From positions 1 to 64,000 of the forward strand of contig NZ_QDAH01000020.1 of the NCBI RefSeq assembly GCF_003075415.1: a stretch of 64,000 bases of DNA, in the 5' to 3' direction. A program made the position numbers and the translations under genes. The stretch is from Microvirga sp. KLBC 81 (GTDB lineage: Bacteria; Pseudomonadota; Alphaproteobacteria; Rhizobiales; Beijerinckiaceae). The notes beneath the pieces are model-generated. The model was not told the origin of the DNA. It saw only the letters and a program-made list of their open reading frames with translations, and made no database searches. Of this stretch, positions 42,270 through 51,500 are shown piece after piece; position 1 is the first letter of the stretch; each line of letters opens with the position of its first letter.

Positions 42270-43556
42270 ATGGCTTATAACCGTTATCACAAGGACCGCA
42301 TCGGCAATCACAAGCTCAAGCCCGAAACCCTCATGCTGGGCTACGGCTACGACCCGACACTGTCGGAAGGCGCCGTGAAGCCGCCGGTCTTCCTGACCTC
42401 GACCTTCGTGTTCACCAGCGCCGAGCACGGCAAGGAATTCTTCGATTACGTGGCCGGTCGCAAGGAGCCGCCGCAGGGCGAAGCCGCAGGCCTCGTTTAT
42501 TCCCGCTTCAACCATCCGAATGCAGAGATCGTGGAAGACCGCCTTGCCATCTTCGAGGAGGCGGAATCAGGCCTTCTCTTCTCCTCCGGCATGTCGGCGA
42601 TTGCCACCACGATCCTGGCCTTCGCTCGCCCCGGCGAGGTGATTCTCCACTCCCAGCCGCTCTATGGCGGTACGGAGACCCTGATCGCAAAGACCCTCGC
42701 GAATTTCGGCATCCAGGCCGTGGGCTTCGGCGACGGCGTCGATGAGGCCGGCATCCGCGCGGCGGCCAAGGAAGCGCAAGCCAAAGGCCGTGTGGCGATC
42801 ATCATGATCGAGACACCCTCGAACCCGCTCAACACCCTGGTGGACGTGGCCCTTATCCGCACCATCGCGGACGAGATCGGCGGGGCTCAGGGCCAGCGCC
42901 CGATCATCGTGTGCGACAACACCCTGCTCGGCCCCCTCTTCCAGAAGCCGCTGAAGCACGGAGCCGACATCTCGGTCTATTCATTGACGAAATATGTGGG
43001 CGGACACTCGGACCTGATCGCCGGCGCGGCGCTGGGCTCCAAGGAGCACATGAAGAATGTGCGCCTGCTGCGCTCGGCTATCGGCACGCAGCTCGATCCG
43101 CATTCCTGCTGGATGATCGGCCGCTCGCTGGAAACCCTGGCGCTTCGCATGTCGGCGGCGAACCGCAATGCCGAGATCGTGGCCAAGTTCCTGCACGAGC
43201 ATCCGGGCATCGTGAAAGTTCACCACCTCGCCTATCTGCCGGAAGGCTCGCGGGCCAAACAGGTTTATCAAGCGCAGAGCGACGCCCCCGGCTCCACCTT
43301 CTCCTTTGATGTGAAGGGCGGCGAGGCCGAGGCCTTCAAGGTGCTCAACGCCCTTCAGGTGTTCAAGCTCGCGGTCAGCCTGGGCGGCACGGAGTCGCTC
43401 ATCTCGCACCCGGCCTCCACCACCCATTCCGGCGTGCCGAAGGAAACCCGCGATCGTCTCGGCGTCACCGACGCCACGATCCGCGTCTCCATCGGCATCG
43501 AGCATCCAGACGATCTGGTTGCCGACCTCGGGCAGGCCTTGGCCACGCTGGGGTAA
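42270..43556 (+). CDS. Cystathionine gamma-synthase family PLP enzyme
   Basis: I chose the ATG at 42270, which follows GGGAGGA and gives 428 residues. The Cys/Met-metabolism PLP fold shows [53 protein letters not shown] and [15 protein letters not shown]. The PLP lysine is in [17 protein letters not shown], and [20 protein letters not shown] lies near the end. Members carry out gamma-synthase, gamma-lyase or sulfhydrylase reactions on homoserine/homocysteine compounds. The N-terminal extension marks the alphaproteobacterial subgroup; the exact reaction cannot be read from sequence alone. Confidence 0.92.
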   Translation: MAYNRYHKDRIGNHKLKPETLMLGYGYDPTLSEGAVKPPVFLTSTFVFTSAEHGKEFFDYVAGRKEPPQGEAAGLVYSRFNHPNAEIVEDRLAIFEEAESGLLFSSGMSAIATTILAFARPGEVILHSQPLYGGTETLIAKTLANFGIQAVGFGDGVDEAGIRAAAKEAQAKGRVAIIMIETPSNPLNTLVDVALIRTIADEIGGAQGQRPIIVCDNTLLGPLFQKPLKHGADISVYSLTKYVGGHSDLIAGAALGSKEHMKNVRLLRSAIGTQLDPHSCWMIGRSLETLALRMSAANRNAEIVAKFLHEHPGIVKVHHLAYLPEGSRAKQVYQAQSDAPGSTFSFDVKGGEAEAFKVLNALQVFKLAVSLGGTESLISHPASTTHSGVPKETRDRLGVTDATIRVSIGIEHPDDLVADLGQALATLG

Positions 43557-43631
43557 GTGAGGGTGTCATCCCAGGATTGCGCCAGCGGACCCTGGGATCA
43601 TGTGAGGAACAAGGCGCCATAGTCTGATAAC

Positions 43632-43664
43632 GATCCCGGATCGGCTTACGCCGTCCGGGATGAC
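43632..43664. repeat. Dispersed palindrome family B, copy 3
   Basis: GATCCCGGATCGGCTTACGC followed by CGTCCGGGATGAC, downstream of the PLP enzyme gene. It may act as a transcription end. Confidence 0.65.
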
Positions 43665-43779
43665 GGACCGGTGCAGGGGTCTGCATCGCAAGTCATGTTT
43701 CGGCCCCACAGCTTGAGCGGAATTTGCCCTTGCGCTCCCGTTCCCCGTAGAACCACAATGCACGGAACGGAAGGAACAG

Positions 43780-45570
43780 ATGACCGCCTCGATTGACCTG
43801 CACGCTTATCAGGAACCGATTCTCTTTCTGGCAACGGCAGGCGTCGTCGTCCCTCTCTTTCACCGACTGAAGGTCAGCCCGGTTCTGGGCTTCCTCGCTG
43901 TCGGCGCATTGTTGGGTCCTTACGGCCTTGGGCGTCTCATCCCTGAATATCCCTGGATCGACTGGCTCACCTTCACGGATCCCGAAGGAACGTCGCGGCT
44001 TGCCGAATTCGGCGTCGTGTTCCTGCTCTTCACCATCGGTATCGAACTGTCCTGGCAACGATTGCGCACCTTGCGCCGTCAGGTGTTCGGCTTCGGCACG
44101 CTCCAGGTTCTGCTCTGCGCCCTCGCTTTGGGACTCTTTGCCTTCAAGGCCGTGAACTCGATTACTGCTGCGGCGATCATCGGCATTGCACTGGCGCTCT
44201 CCTCAACCGCTATCGTGATTCCCGTGCTGGCCGAGCAGAAGCGCCTCAGCTCCGCAGCGGGGCGCGCGAGCTTTTCCGCCCTGCTCTTCCAGGATCTTGC
44301 GGTAGCCCCGATCCTGTTCACCATCGCAGCCCTCGATACGCGCCAGCCCGAAGTGACCCTGCTGTCCTTCTTGACCGCGCTCTTCCAGGCAGCGCTGGCA
44401 CTCGCGATTATCGTAGGCGTCGGCCGCGTGGTGCTGAGGCCCTTCTTTCAGATGGTCTCCGCCACAAAAAGTCCTGAGATCTTCATGGCGGCCTGCCTGC
44501 TCGTGGTCATGGTAACGAGCCTGATCGCCGCCGTCAGCGGACTCTCGATGGCGCTCGGTGCCTTCATCGCAGGCATTCTCCTGTCCGAGACGGAATATCG
44601 CCGCGCCGTCGACACCACGATCCAGCCCTTCAAGGGCCTCTTGCTCGGCGTGTTCTTCGTGTCTGTCGGCATGAGCCTCGACATCTTCCGTTTCCTCGAA
44701 GCACCGGTGACGATCCTGGCCGTGGCGACCTTCCTCATCGCCATCAAGAGTGTGATCATCTTCTGGCTGAGCCGTCCCTTCGGCCTCACCGCCTCGGAAG
44801 CCGCTGATACCGCATTCCTGCTGGGTCCTGGCGGCGAGTTCGCACTGGTCATCCTCGGCGGAGCCTTGGCGGCAGGGCTCGTGCCGACGGAGGTCGGCCA
44901 GAACCTCCTGCTCGTGACCACGCTCACCATGGTGGCGATCCCCTTCCTCGCGCGTCTCGGGCGACGGTTGAGCCGTCAGCTTGAAAAAGCGCGCGCCATC
45001 GATCCGGAAGCTGCCGTCCCGCCTCCACCCGAGGAGCCGGGACGTGTCATCGTTGCCGGATATGGCCGCGTCGGCCAGCTCGTTGGGGACATGCTCCAAC
45101 GCCACAAGGTGCCGTATCTCGCCATCGATGTTGATCCGGGTCTCGTGGCCGGCGAGCGCAAAGCCGGAAAGCCCGTCTTCTTCGGTGACGGCTCCTACCC
45201 TGCCTTCCTTCGCGCCTGCGGCATCGAGCAGGCACGCGCCCTCGTCATCACCCTCGATACGCCAAGTGCCATCGAGGCGGTGGTGGCGGCGGCCCGTCAG
45301 GAGCGGCCCGACATCACGATCGTGTCCCGCGCCCGCGACGCCAAACATGCGACGCAGCTCTATGATCTCGGCGTCGATGATGCGGTGCCGGAAACCATCG
45401 AAGCCTCGCTGCAACTGAGCGAGGCGGTGCTGTCCGATATCGGCGTGCCCATGGGCCTCGTGATCGCCTCGATCCACGAGCGGCGCGACGAGTTCCGTGC
45501 GGTCCTGAGGCAGAACAACAGGGGGCCGGATCGAACCGAGTTTCGGGCACGGCGCACTGTAGGCAAGTGA
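43780..45570 (+). CDS. KefB/KefC-type cation:proton antiporter (CPA2)
   Basis: The 596-residue protein has about 12 membrane spans in the first 400 residues (e.g. PVLGFLAVGALLGPYGLGRL, ALSSTAIVIPVLAEQKRLSS, LSMALGAFIAGILLSETEYR). A cytoplasmic RCK/TrkA-N domain follows, with the nucleotide-binding VIVAGYGRVGQLVGDMLQRH and YLAIDVDPGLVAGERKAGKP. CPA2 exchangers of this group move K+ or Na+ against H+ at the inner membrane and may be gated by glutathione adducts or NAD(H). The downstream VWA gene starts 11 bp later, so they are co-transcribed. Confidence 0.93.
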   Translation: MTASIDLHAYQEPILFLATAGVVVPLFHRLKVSPVLGFLAVGALLGPYGLGRLIPEYPWIDWLTFTDPEGTSRLAEFGVVFLLFTIGIELSWQRLRTLRRQVFGFGTLQVLLCALALGLFAFKAVNSITAAAIIGIALALSSTAIVIPVLAEQKRLSSAAGRASFSALLFQDLAVAPILFTIAALDTRQPEVTLLSFLTALFQAALALAIIVGVGRVVLRPFFQMVSATKSPEIFMAACLLVVMVTSLIAAVSGLSMALGAFIAGILLSETEYRRAVDTTIQPFKGLLLGVFFVSVGMSLDIFRFLEAPVTILAVATFLIAIKSVIIFWLSRPFGLTASEAADTAFLLGPGGEFALVILGGALAAGLVPTEVGQNLLLVTTLTMVAIPFLARLGRRLSRQLEKARAIDPEAAVPPPPEEPGRVIVAGYGRVGQLVGDMLQRHKVPYLAIDVDPGLVAGERKAGKPVFFGDGSYPAFLRACGIEQARALVITLDTPSAIEAVVAAARQERPDITIVSRARDAKHATQLYDLGVDDAVPETIEASLQLSEAVLSDIGVPMGLVIASIHERRDEFRAVLRQNNRGPDRTEFRARRTVGK

Positions 45571-45581
45571 GGCCGGCGGCG

Positions 45582-46757
45582 ATGTTCCTCACCTTCTTCG
45601 CAGAGCTGCGCGCGGCCAAGGTGCCCGTTTCCTTAAGAGAGTATCTCTCTCTACTGGAAGCGCTCGATCAGGACCTCGCCGACAAGAGCGTGGAGGAATT
45701 CTACTATCTGTCGCGCGTGTGCCTGGTGAAGGACGAGCGCCACTTCGACAAGTTCGACCAAGTCTTCGCCCATGTCTTCAAGGGCCTGGAGAGCATGAGC
45801 CAGGCCTTCGGACGAGAAGAGATCCCCAAGGAATGGCTGCGCAAGCTCGCCGAGCGCTACCTCACGGAGGAGGAAAAGCAGCAAATTGAGGCCATGGGCT
45901 GGGACAAGCTGTGGGAGAATTTGAAGAAGCGCTTGGAAGAGCAGAAAGGCCGTCACCAGGGCGGCAACAAATGGATCGGCACCGCCGGCACCTCGCCCTA
46001 TGGCGCCTATGGCTACAACCCGGAAGGCATCCGCATCGGCCAGGACAAGAACCGCAACTTCCGCGCCGTGAAGGTGTGGGACAAGCGCGAGTTCAAGGAT
46101 TTCGACGACAGCGTCGAGCTCGGCGTGCGCAACATGCGCATCGCTCTGCGGCGGCTCCGCCGCTTCGCCCGCACGGGCGCGCCCGAAGAACTCGACCTCG
46201 ATGGCACGATCCACGAGACCGCGCATAAAGGCTATCTCGACGTGCGCTTGCGGCCTGAGCGCCGCAATGCGGTCAAGGTGCTGCTCTTCCTGGATGTCGG
46301 CGGCTCCATGGACTGGCACATCCAGGCGGCGGAAGAGCTGTTTTCGGCGGCTCGGCTCGAATTCAAGCACTTCGAGCATTTCTACTTCCACAACTGCGTC
46401 TATGAGCATCTGTGGAAAGAGAACCGCCGTCGCTTCGACGAGAAGATCCCGACCCTCGACGTGATCCGCACCTACCCTTCCGATTACCGCGTGGTCTTCG
46501 TGGGCGATGCCTCCATGAGTCCCTACGAGATTACGCATCCCGGCGGTTCGGTGGAGCATTGGAACGAAGAGGCGGGCGGGGTCTGGATCCGGCGCATCCT
46601 CGATCATTTCCCGAAGGCGGTCTGGCTGAACCCGGTGCCTGAGGGTCACTGGAAATACACCCAGTCCATCACCCTCATGCGGCGGCTCTTTTCCGAGCGC
46701 ATGCATCCGCTGAACCTTGAGGGCATAGACCATGCCATGCGCGAGCTGATACGCTGA
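45582..46757 (+). CDS. CoxE-like VWA domain protein
   Basis: The ATG at 45582 gives 391 residues. The CoxE-like N-terminus (MFLTFFAELRAAKVPVSLRE then YLSLLEALDQDLADKSVEEF) is followed by a basic linker (GGNKWIGTAGTSPYGAYGYN) and a C-terminal VWA domain with VLLFLDVGGSMDWHIQAAEE. The MIDAS-like motif is D-x-G-G-S instead of D-x-S-x-S, a usual variation in this family. CoxE/VWA proteins partner with MoxR ATPases such as the one at 41207-42055. The target complex is unknown. Confidence 0.9.
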   Translation: MFLTFFAELRAAKVPVSLREYLSLLEALDQDLADKSVEEFYYLSRVCLVKDERHFDKFDQVFAHVFKGLESMSQAFGREEIPKEWLRKLAERYLTEEEKQQIEAMGWDKLWENLKKRLEEQKGRHQGGNKWIGTAGTSPYGAYGYNPEGIRIGQDKNRNFRAVKVWDKREFKDFDDSVELGVRNMRIALRRLRRFARTGAPEELDLDGTIHETAHKGYLDVRLRPERRNAVKVLLFLDVGGSMDWHIQAAEELFSAARLEFKHFEHFYFHNCVYEHLWKENRRRFDEKIPTLDVIRTYPSDYRVVFVGDASMSPYEITHPGGSVEHWNEEAGGVWIRRILDHFPKAVWLNPVPEGHWKYTQSITLMRRLFSERMHPLNLEGIDHAMRELIR

Positions 46758-46762
46758 AGCTC

Positions 46763-47332
46763 ATGACACAAACCTATACCCATAGCCCCCGCCCGGTGGG
46801 CGGGCCGATCAGTTTTGCCATCAAGGGCGATAGGCTGATTGTGGATTCCGGCCGCAAGGTGCACGAAGTCCGCCTCGGCGCGGTCGAGACCATGCGCATG
46901 ACCTATGAGCCCGGACGCATTGGCCAGAAATCCTTCCGCACGAAGGTCACGATGAAGGACGGCAAAACCTTCGCCTTCAGCTCTCTCAACTGGCGGAGCC
47001 TCATCGAGGCGCAGGAGATGACGACGGAGTACCGGGCCTTCGCCCAAGCTCTGTGCGAGACCATTGCTAAGGCCAATCCGGAAGCCCGCTTCATCGCCGG
47101 CAAGCCGTGGTGGCTCTGGTTCTCGACGACGGCGATCGCGCTTCTATCGCTTCTCCTGATGGCCTACCTGATCTGGCAAGCCCTTCAGATGGGCTCGACG
47201 GGCGTAGCCCTGATCGGCGCCCTGCTCGCAATCGTCGGCGTCTGGCAGATCGAGCCGATGGTGCGACTCAACAAGCCGCGCGTCTTCAGCTCAGACACGC
47301 TTCCAGAAGAGCTTCTACCGAAAGCGCGCTGA
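46763..47332 (+). CDS. Small membrane protein, 189 aa
   Basis: The first 110 residues are soluble, with a PH-like beta pattern (ISFAIKGDRLIVDSGRKVHE then VRLGAVETMRMTYEPGRIGQ). Two membrane spans (about residues 116-139 and 144-163) follow. The ATG lies 5 bp after the VWA stop, so the gene belongs to the antiporter/VWA unit. No named family is recognised; it resembles conserved proteins of Hyphomicrobiales. Confidence 0.75.
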   Translation: MTQTYTHSPRPVGGPISFAIKGDRLIVDSGRKVHEVRLGAVETMRMTYEPGRIGQKSFRTKVTMKDGKTFAFSSLNWRSLIEAQEMTTEYRAFAQALCETIAKANPEARFIAGKPWWLWFSTTAIALLSLLLMAYLIWQALQMGSTGVALIGALLAIVGVWQIEPMVRLNKPRVFSSDTLPEELLPKAR

Positions 47333-47345
47333 TAGCTCTGCCGTC

Positions 47346-47428
47346 ATCACCGGCCTTGTGCCGGTGATCTCGATTGTCTGATGCAGAGCGCTCTTCGGAA
47401 ACGAGATGGCCGGGACAAGCCCGGCCAT
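47346..47428. terminator. Two hairpins between convergent genes
   Basis: ATCACCGGC / GCCGGTGAT (47346-47368) and ATGGCCGGG / CCCGGCCAT (47406-47428) are perfect 9-bp stems with 5-base loops. No T run follows either, so they may be factor-dependent ends or small repeats. Confidence 0.45.
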
Positions 47429-47442
47429 GACGATGAGGGCTC

Positions 47443-47868
47443 TTAGGCCCGCACCACCAGCACCGAGCATTTGGCGTGGCGCACGATGGTCGCAGCGTTG
47501 GAGCCGAGAAGATAGGTGGCCATGCTGGGGCGATGCGAGCCGATGACGACGAGGTCCGCGCCGGTCTTCTCGGCCTCGTCCAGCACCTCGTTATAGACGG
47601 AACCCAGGCGCACCACAGCAGAGACGCGCTCGGCCGGGAGCTTGATGCTGGCCGCGAGCTTGGCGAGCTTCTTCTCGGCCGCGTCCTGCTGCTCCTGGTC
47701 GAAGGCCGGGGGCATGAACTCCATGTAGGTCACGGGCACGATGGCACGCACATAGATCAGGCGGATATCGCCCTCGGAGGCCTCGGCAAGCTCCACGGCC
47801 TTGGCGAGAGCAGGCTGCGCCGCCCCGATTTCACCGAGATCGACGGGAACAAGGATCGTCTTGAACAT
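47443..47868 (-). CDS. Universal stress protein, UspA family
   Basis: The 141-residue protein is a single Usp domain: FKTILVPVDLGEIGAAQPAL at the start, and GADLVVIGSHRPSMATYLLG then SNAATIVRHAKCSVLVVRA at the end. The G-x2-G-x9-G-S/T ATP-binding motif is partly kept (IGSHRPSMATYLLGSNAAT), so it may bind ATP. Usp proteins help survival under stress. The ferredoxin gene lies 15 bp upstream on the same strand. Confidence 0.92.
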   Translation of the reverse strand: MFKTILVPVDLGEIGAAQPALAKAVELAEASEGDIRLIYVRAIVPVTYMEFMPPAFDQEQQDAAEKKLAKLAASIKLPAERVSAVVRLGSVYNEVLDEAEKTGADLVVIGSHRPSMATYLLGSNAATIVRHAKCSVLVVRA

Positions 47869-47883
47869 GGATGTGTCTCCGGC

Positions 47884-48204
47884 TCAGCCCTGTCGAGTGG
47901 GCGTGTGAACGACGAGGCCGTCCATCTCAGGGCGGACCCGGATCTGACACGACAGGCGCGAATTGGGACGGACATCGAAGGCGAAGTCCAGCATATCCTC
48001 TTCCATGGGCTGCGGTTGACCTGTCACAGCCTCCCATTCCTCATCGACATAAACATGGCAGGTCGCGCAGGAGCAGGCGCCGCCGCACTCGGCCTCGATA
48101 CCGGGAATGCCGTTCCGCACGGCGGTCTCCATGACGGTGGAGCCCTCCTCGGCCTCCACAGTCCGGGCGGTGCCCTCGGCATCGATGAATGTAATATTGA
48201 TCAT
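47884..48204 (-). CDS. 2Fe-2S ferredoxin (adrenodoxin type)
   Basis: The 106-residue protein has the plant/adrenodoxin cluster motif: ECGGACSCATCHVYVDEEW with Cys40, Cys46 and Cys49 as C-x5-C-x2-C. The fourth ligand is in NSRLSCQIRV. The adrenodoxin-type ferredoxin passes electrons to oxygenases or to iron-sulfur assembly. The start is the ATG at 48204. It lies 15 bp before uspA on the same strand. Confidence 0.95.
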   Translation of the reverse strand: MINITFIDAEGTARTVEAEEGSTVMETAVRNGIPGIEAECGGACSCATCHVYVDEEWEAVTGQPQPMEEDMLDFAFDVRPNSRLSCQIRVRPEMDGLVVHTPTRQG

Positions 48205-48523
48205 TGCGGACCTCTTGGTGACGGCGCATATTTAAGACATGGTGCGCCGGATGACGAGAGACGGGCACGAGACTTGCCGTCTTTTCGCCGCATTTCCCCC
48301 GGTAGTGCAGGTTACTGAGCCGTTAACGACGTTCGCAAGTGGCAGGGGACATCGGGTTTCCTTGACCATGACCGGCCGCTAAACTCGCTTGGTAAATAGT
48401 AGATTACCGTACGGAAGGACTGTCATCGGCTCTTCCGGCCCGGCTGAGGCCACGCATTTTCCTTGTTGGTCAAGGGAACACAGAGGCTTCAGCCACCATT
48501 CAGTTGCGTCACGAGGGCGGATC
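48205..48523. other. Divergent intergenic region, no gene recognised
   Basis: This 319-bp gap separates the ferredoxin from the giant repeat protein. It holds a GTTAACG half-site that resembles half of a CtrA site, and the ribosome binding area of the giant gene (GAGGGCGGATC before ATG). I see no RNA gene. Confidence 0.4.
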
Positions 48524-51500
48524 ATGGCGACCGAGAAGAAGAAGATGAAAGACCCGGCGGAGGCAGCCCTTTCGGCTGTTGAGCAGGCGCTCAACCTTGA
48601 CGAGACGTTCGAGATTCCCTCGCCGGATCAGCCGGAGAGCAAGTCTTCTTCCGACGAGCCGCGGCTTCCAGATATCGAAGCCCATGACTTCACGAAGGGT
48701 CCTTTCTCCTTGAGCCCCGACCTTCCGGAGGAGCGAGAGGACCGTTTGGACGATCGCGATATCAGGCTCGACGACGCGCCCCGCTCCGGCTTCGTCGCGC
48801 CTGACCGCACTGCCGTCGCCAACGATGACCGCCAGAACGTCGGCGTGATGCTGCAGGCTCTTCAGGTTCGCCCCTCTCGCAGCGCTTATATTTTCGCGAC
48901 GCTTGCTTCCCTCCTCTGGCTCGGTGGCATCGGCTTCTTCCTTTACTCCCAGGGCATTGCGACTCCCGAGCAGCTCACTGCCACCTTCTCAACCTCGCAG
49001 CTCGCCCTTGGCGCTGTGGCCCTGGTTGCCCCGATCTTCCTGTTCTTCATTGCCGCAATGCTCACCATCCGCTCGCAGGAAATGAAGATGGTGGCCCGGG
49101 CGGTCGGTGAAGTGGCCATGCGTCTTGCTCAGCCCGAGAACTTCTCCACCGACGCTGTTCTCTCGGTCTCCCAAGCCGTGCGCCGCGAAGTGGCTGCCGT
49201 GGGTGACGGCGTGGAGCGCGCGCTTGCCCGTGCTGGGGAACTGGAAACCCTCGTCCGCAGCGAGATCTCCACGCTCGAGCGCGCCTATTCCGACAACGAG
49301 ATCCGCATCCGCTCCCTCATCGACGAGCTCGTCGCGCAGCGCGAGGCCATCGTCTCCAATGCGGAGCGCGTGCGCGGCGCCATCACCGGTGCTCACCAGA
49401 ACCTGATCCAGGACCTCGACGTCGCCAGCGACCGCGTCGTCACCGCCGTCGGCGGCGCAGGCGATAAGGTCACCAGCTCCCTCGAACATCAGGGCGACCA
49501 GATCACCCAGGCTCTCGGCCGCGCCGGCGAGCGCGTCGTCGAGGAAATGGCGAGCCGCGGCGTCGAGCTCGTGGAGCGCCTCGCCGGTGCAAGCGAGGAG
49601 ATCAAGACCGGTATCGCAGAAGTTGGCACCACCATCACGACTGCCCTTGAGAGCAAGGCGCAGGACATCACCGGCGCCTTCGAGCGTACAGGTGACGTCC
49701 TTACCCGTCACCTGCAGGACGGCGCGAGCCAGGTTACCCGCACGCTGGCAGAAACGGGCCGTGGCGTCATCGACGCTCTCGCCGAGCAGGGCAGCGACGT
49801 GCGCGAGGCCTTCGAGCAGACCGCTCGCAGCCTGGAAGAGAGCTTCGCCCAGCGTGGCAGCGAGATCACCGAGAAGCTGGCGGCCACCGGCGGCGTGATC
49901 GCCGACGACATCTCCGCTCGCACCACCGAGATGCGCGATCAGATCGCGGCAGCGGGCCTCTCCGTGAGCGAAGAGCTCATGGCGCGCGGCACGGCACTGC
50001 GCGAGCAGCTCGCCACCACCGGCTCGGATGTGGTCAACGACATCATCACCCGCGGCAACGAGTTCCGCGAGCATCTGGCCACCACGGCTTCCGAGGTCAG
50101 CAGTCAGATCACCCTTCGCGGCAGCGAGGTGCGCGAGCATCTCGAAGGCGCCGTGCGCATGGCCGACGAGTCCATCGGCAGCCGTGTCGAGGATCTCGCT
50201 GTGCGTCTCGAAACCGCGAGCCAGCGCGTCAGCGAATCCGTCACCGTTCAGGGTCAGGCTCTCGAGAACAACCTCGCCCAGGTCGGCGAGCGCATCTCCT
50301 ACCTCATGGGCTCCAAGGTCGAGGAATTCCAGTCGGCCTTCGAAACCCGCGGCCAAGAGTTCACCGAAACCCTCACCCGCCACGCGGACGACGTGCAGAC
50401 CCGTCTTGCCACCACCGGCAAGGACATCGTGCTCGCCATCGCGACGCAGGGCGCACGCGTCAACGAGGTGCTCAACCGTACCGCGGAAAACCTCACGACC
50501 ACTGTCGACACCCGCACCCGCGAAGTGGAGGAGACCCTGGGCTCGCGCCTCGAAGCCTTCGAGGGCGTCATGGGCCGCGGCGGCGAACTCGCAGACCGCA
50601 TCTCCCGCGATGTGGGCACCCTGACTGAAACGATCAGCGGCCGCTTCGAGGAGATGGACCGTCTCATCACCGTGCAGGGCCGCACTATGGCTGAGTCCTT
50701 CGCCGAGCGCGCTCGCGAGGCGACCTCCGTCATCGAGACCCAGCTCACCGCTCTCGAGGAGCACGCCTCCCGCCGCACTACGGAGATCACCGTCAACTTC
50801 GACACCATCGTCGAGCGCGTGGACAGCGTTCTCAGTGCCCGCTCCACGGCCCTCAACGAAGCGCTCGTCGTGCGCACCGGTGAGATGGCCCGCGTGATGG
50901 CCGAAGGCGGCCGCGATGTGACGAACGCTCTCCAGACCCGTGTCGACGAGATCAGCCAGGCGATCACCGCCAGGACCACCACCATCGCCGACACGCTCGC
51001 CTCCAAGGCCGAGCAGATCGGCGAGACGCTGGAGGCCCGTGCCAACAGCATCAACGAGATCCTCGGCAACCGCGCCGGCGAGATTACGCAGACGCTGGAA
51101 AACCGCATCTCCGCGATCAACCAGATCCTCGGCGACCGTGCCGACGAGATTGCCGAGACCCTCGGCGCTCGTGCCTTCGAGATCAACCAGACCCTCGGCG
51201 GCCGTGCGGAGGAAATCGCGCAGACCCTGAGCACACGCGCCACCGAGATCAATCAGACCCTTGGCGGTCGTGTGGAAGAGATTGCATCGACCCTCGGCAA
51301 CCGCACCGAAGAGTTGGCAGCAACCCTCGATCAGCGCGTCAGCCAGTTTGAGGATCGCGTGGTCAACCGCCTCGGCGGCGTGGTGGAAGCCATCGACGAG
51401 CGCGGCTCGGCGGTCGTCTCCTCGCTCAACAGCCGCATCGGCGAGATCCGCTCTATCTTCGATACGCAGGGCAACTCGCTCATCGAGTCGCTCGGCAGCC

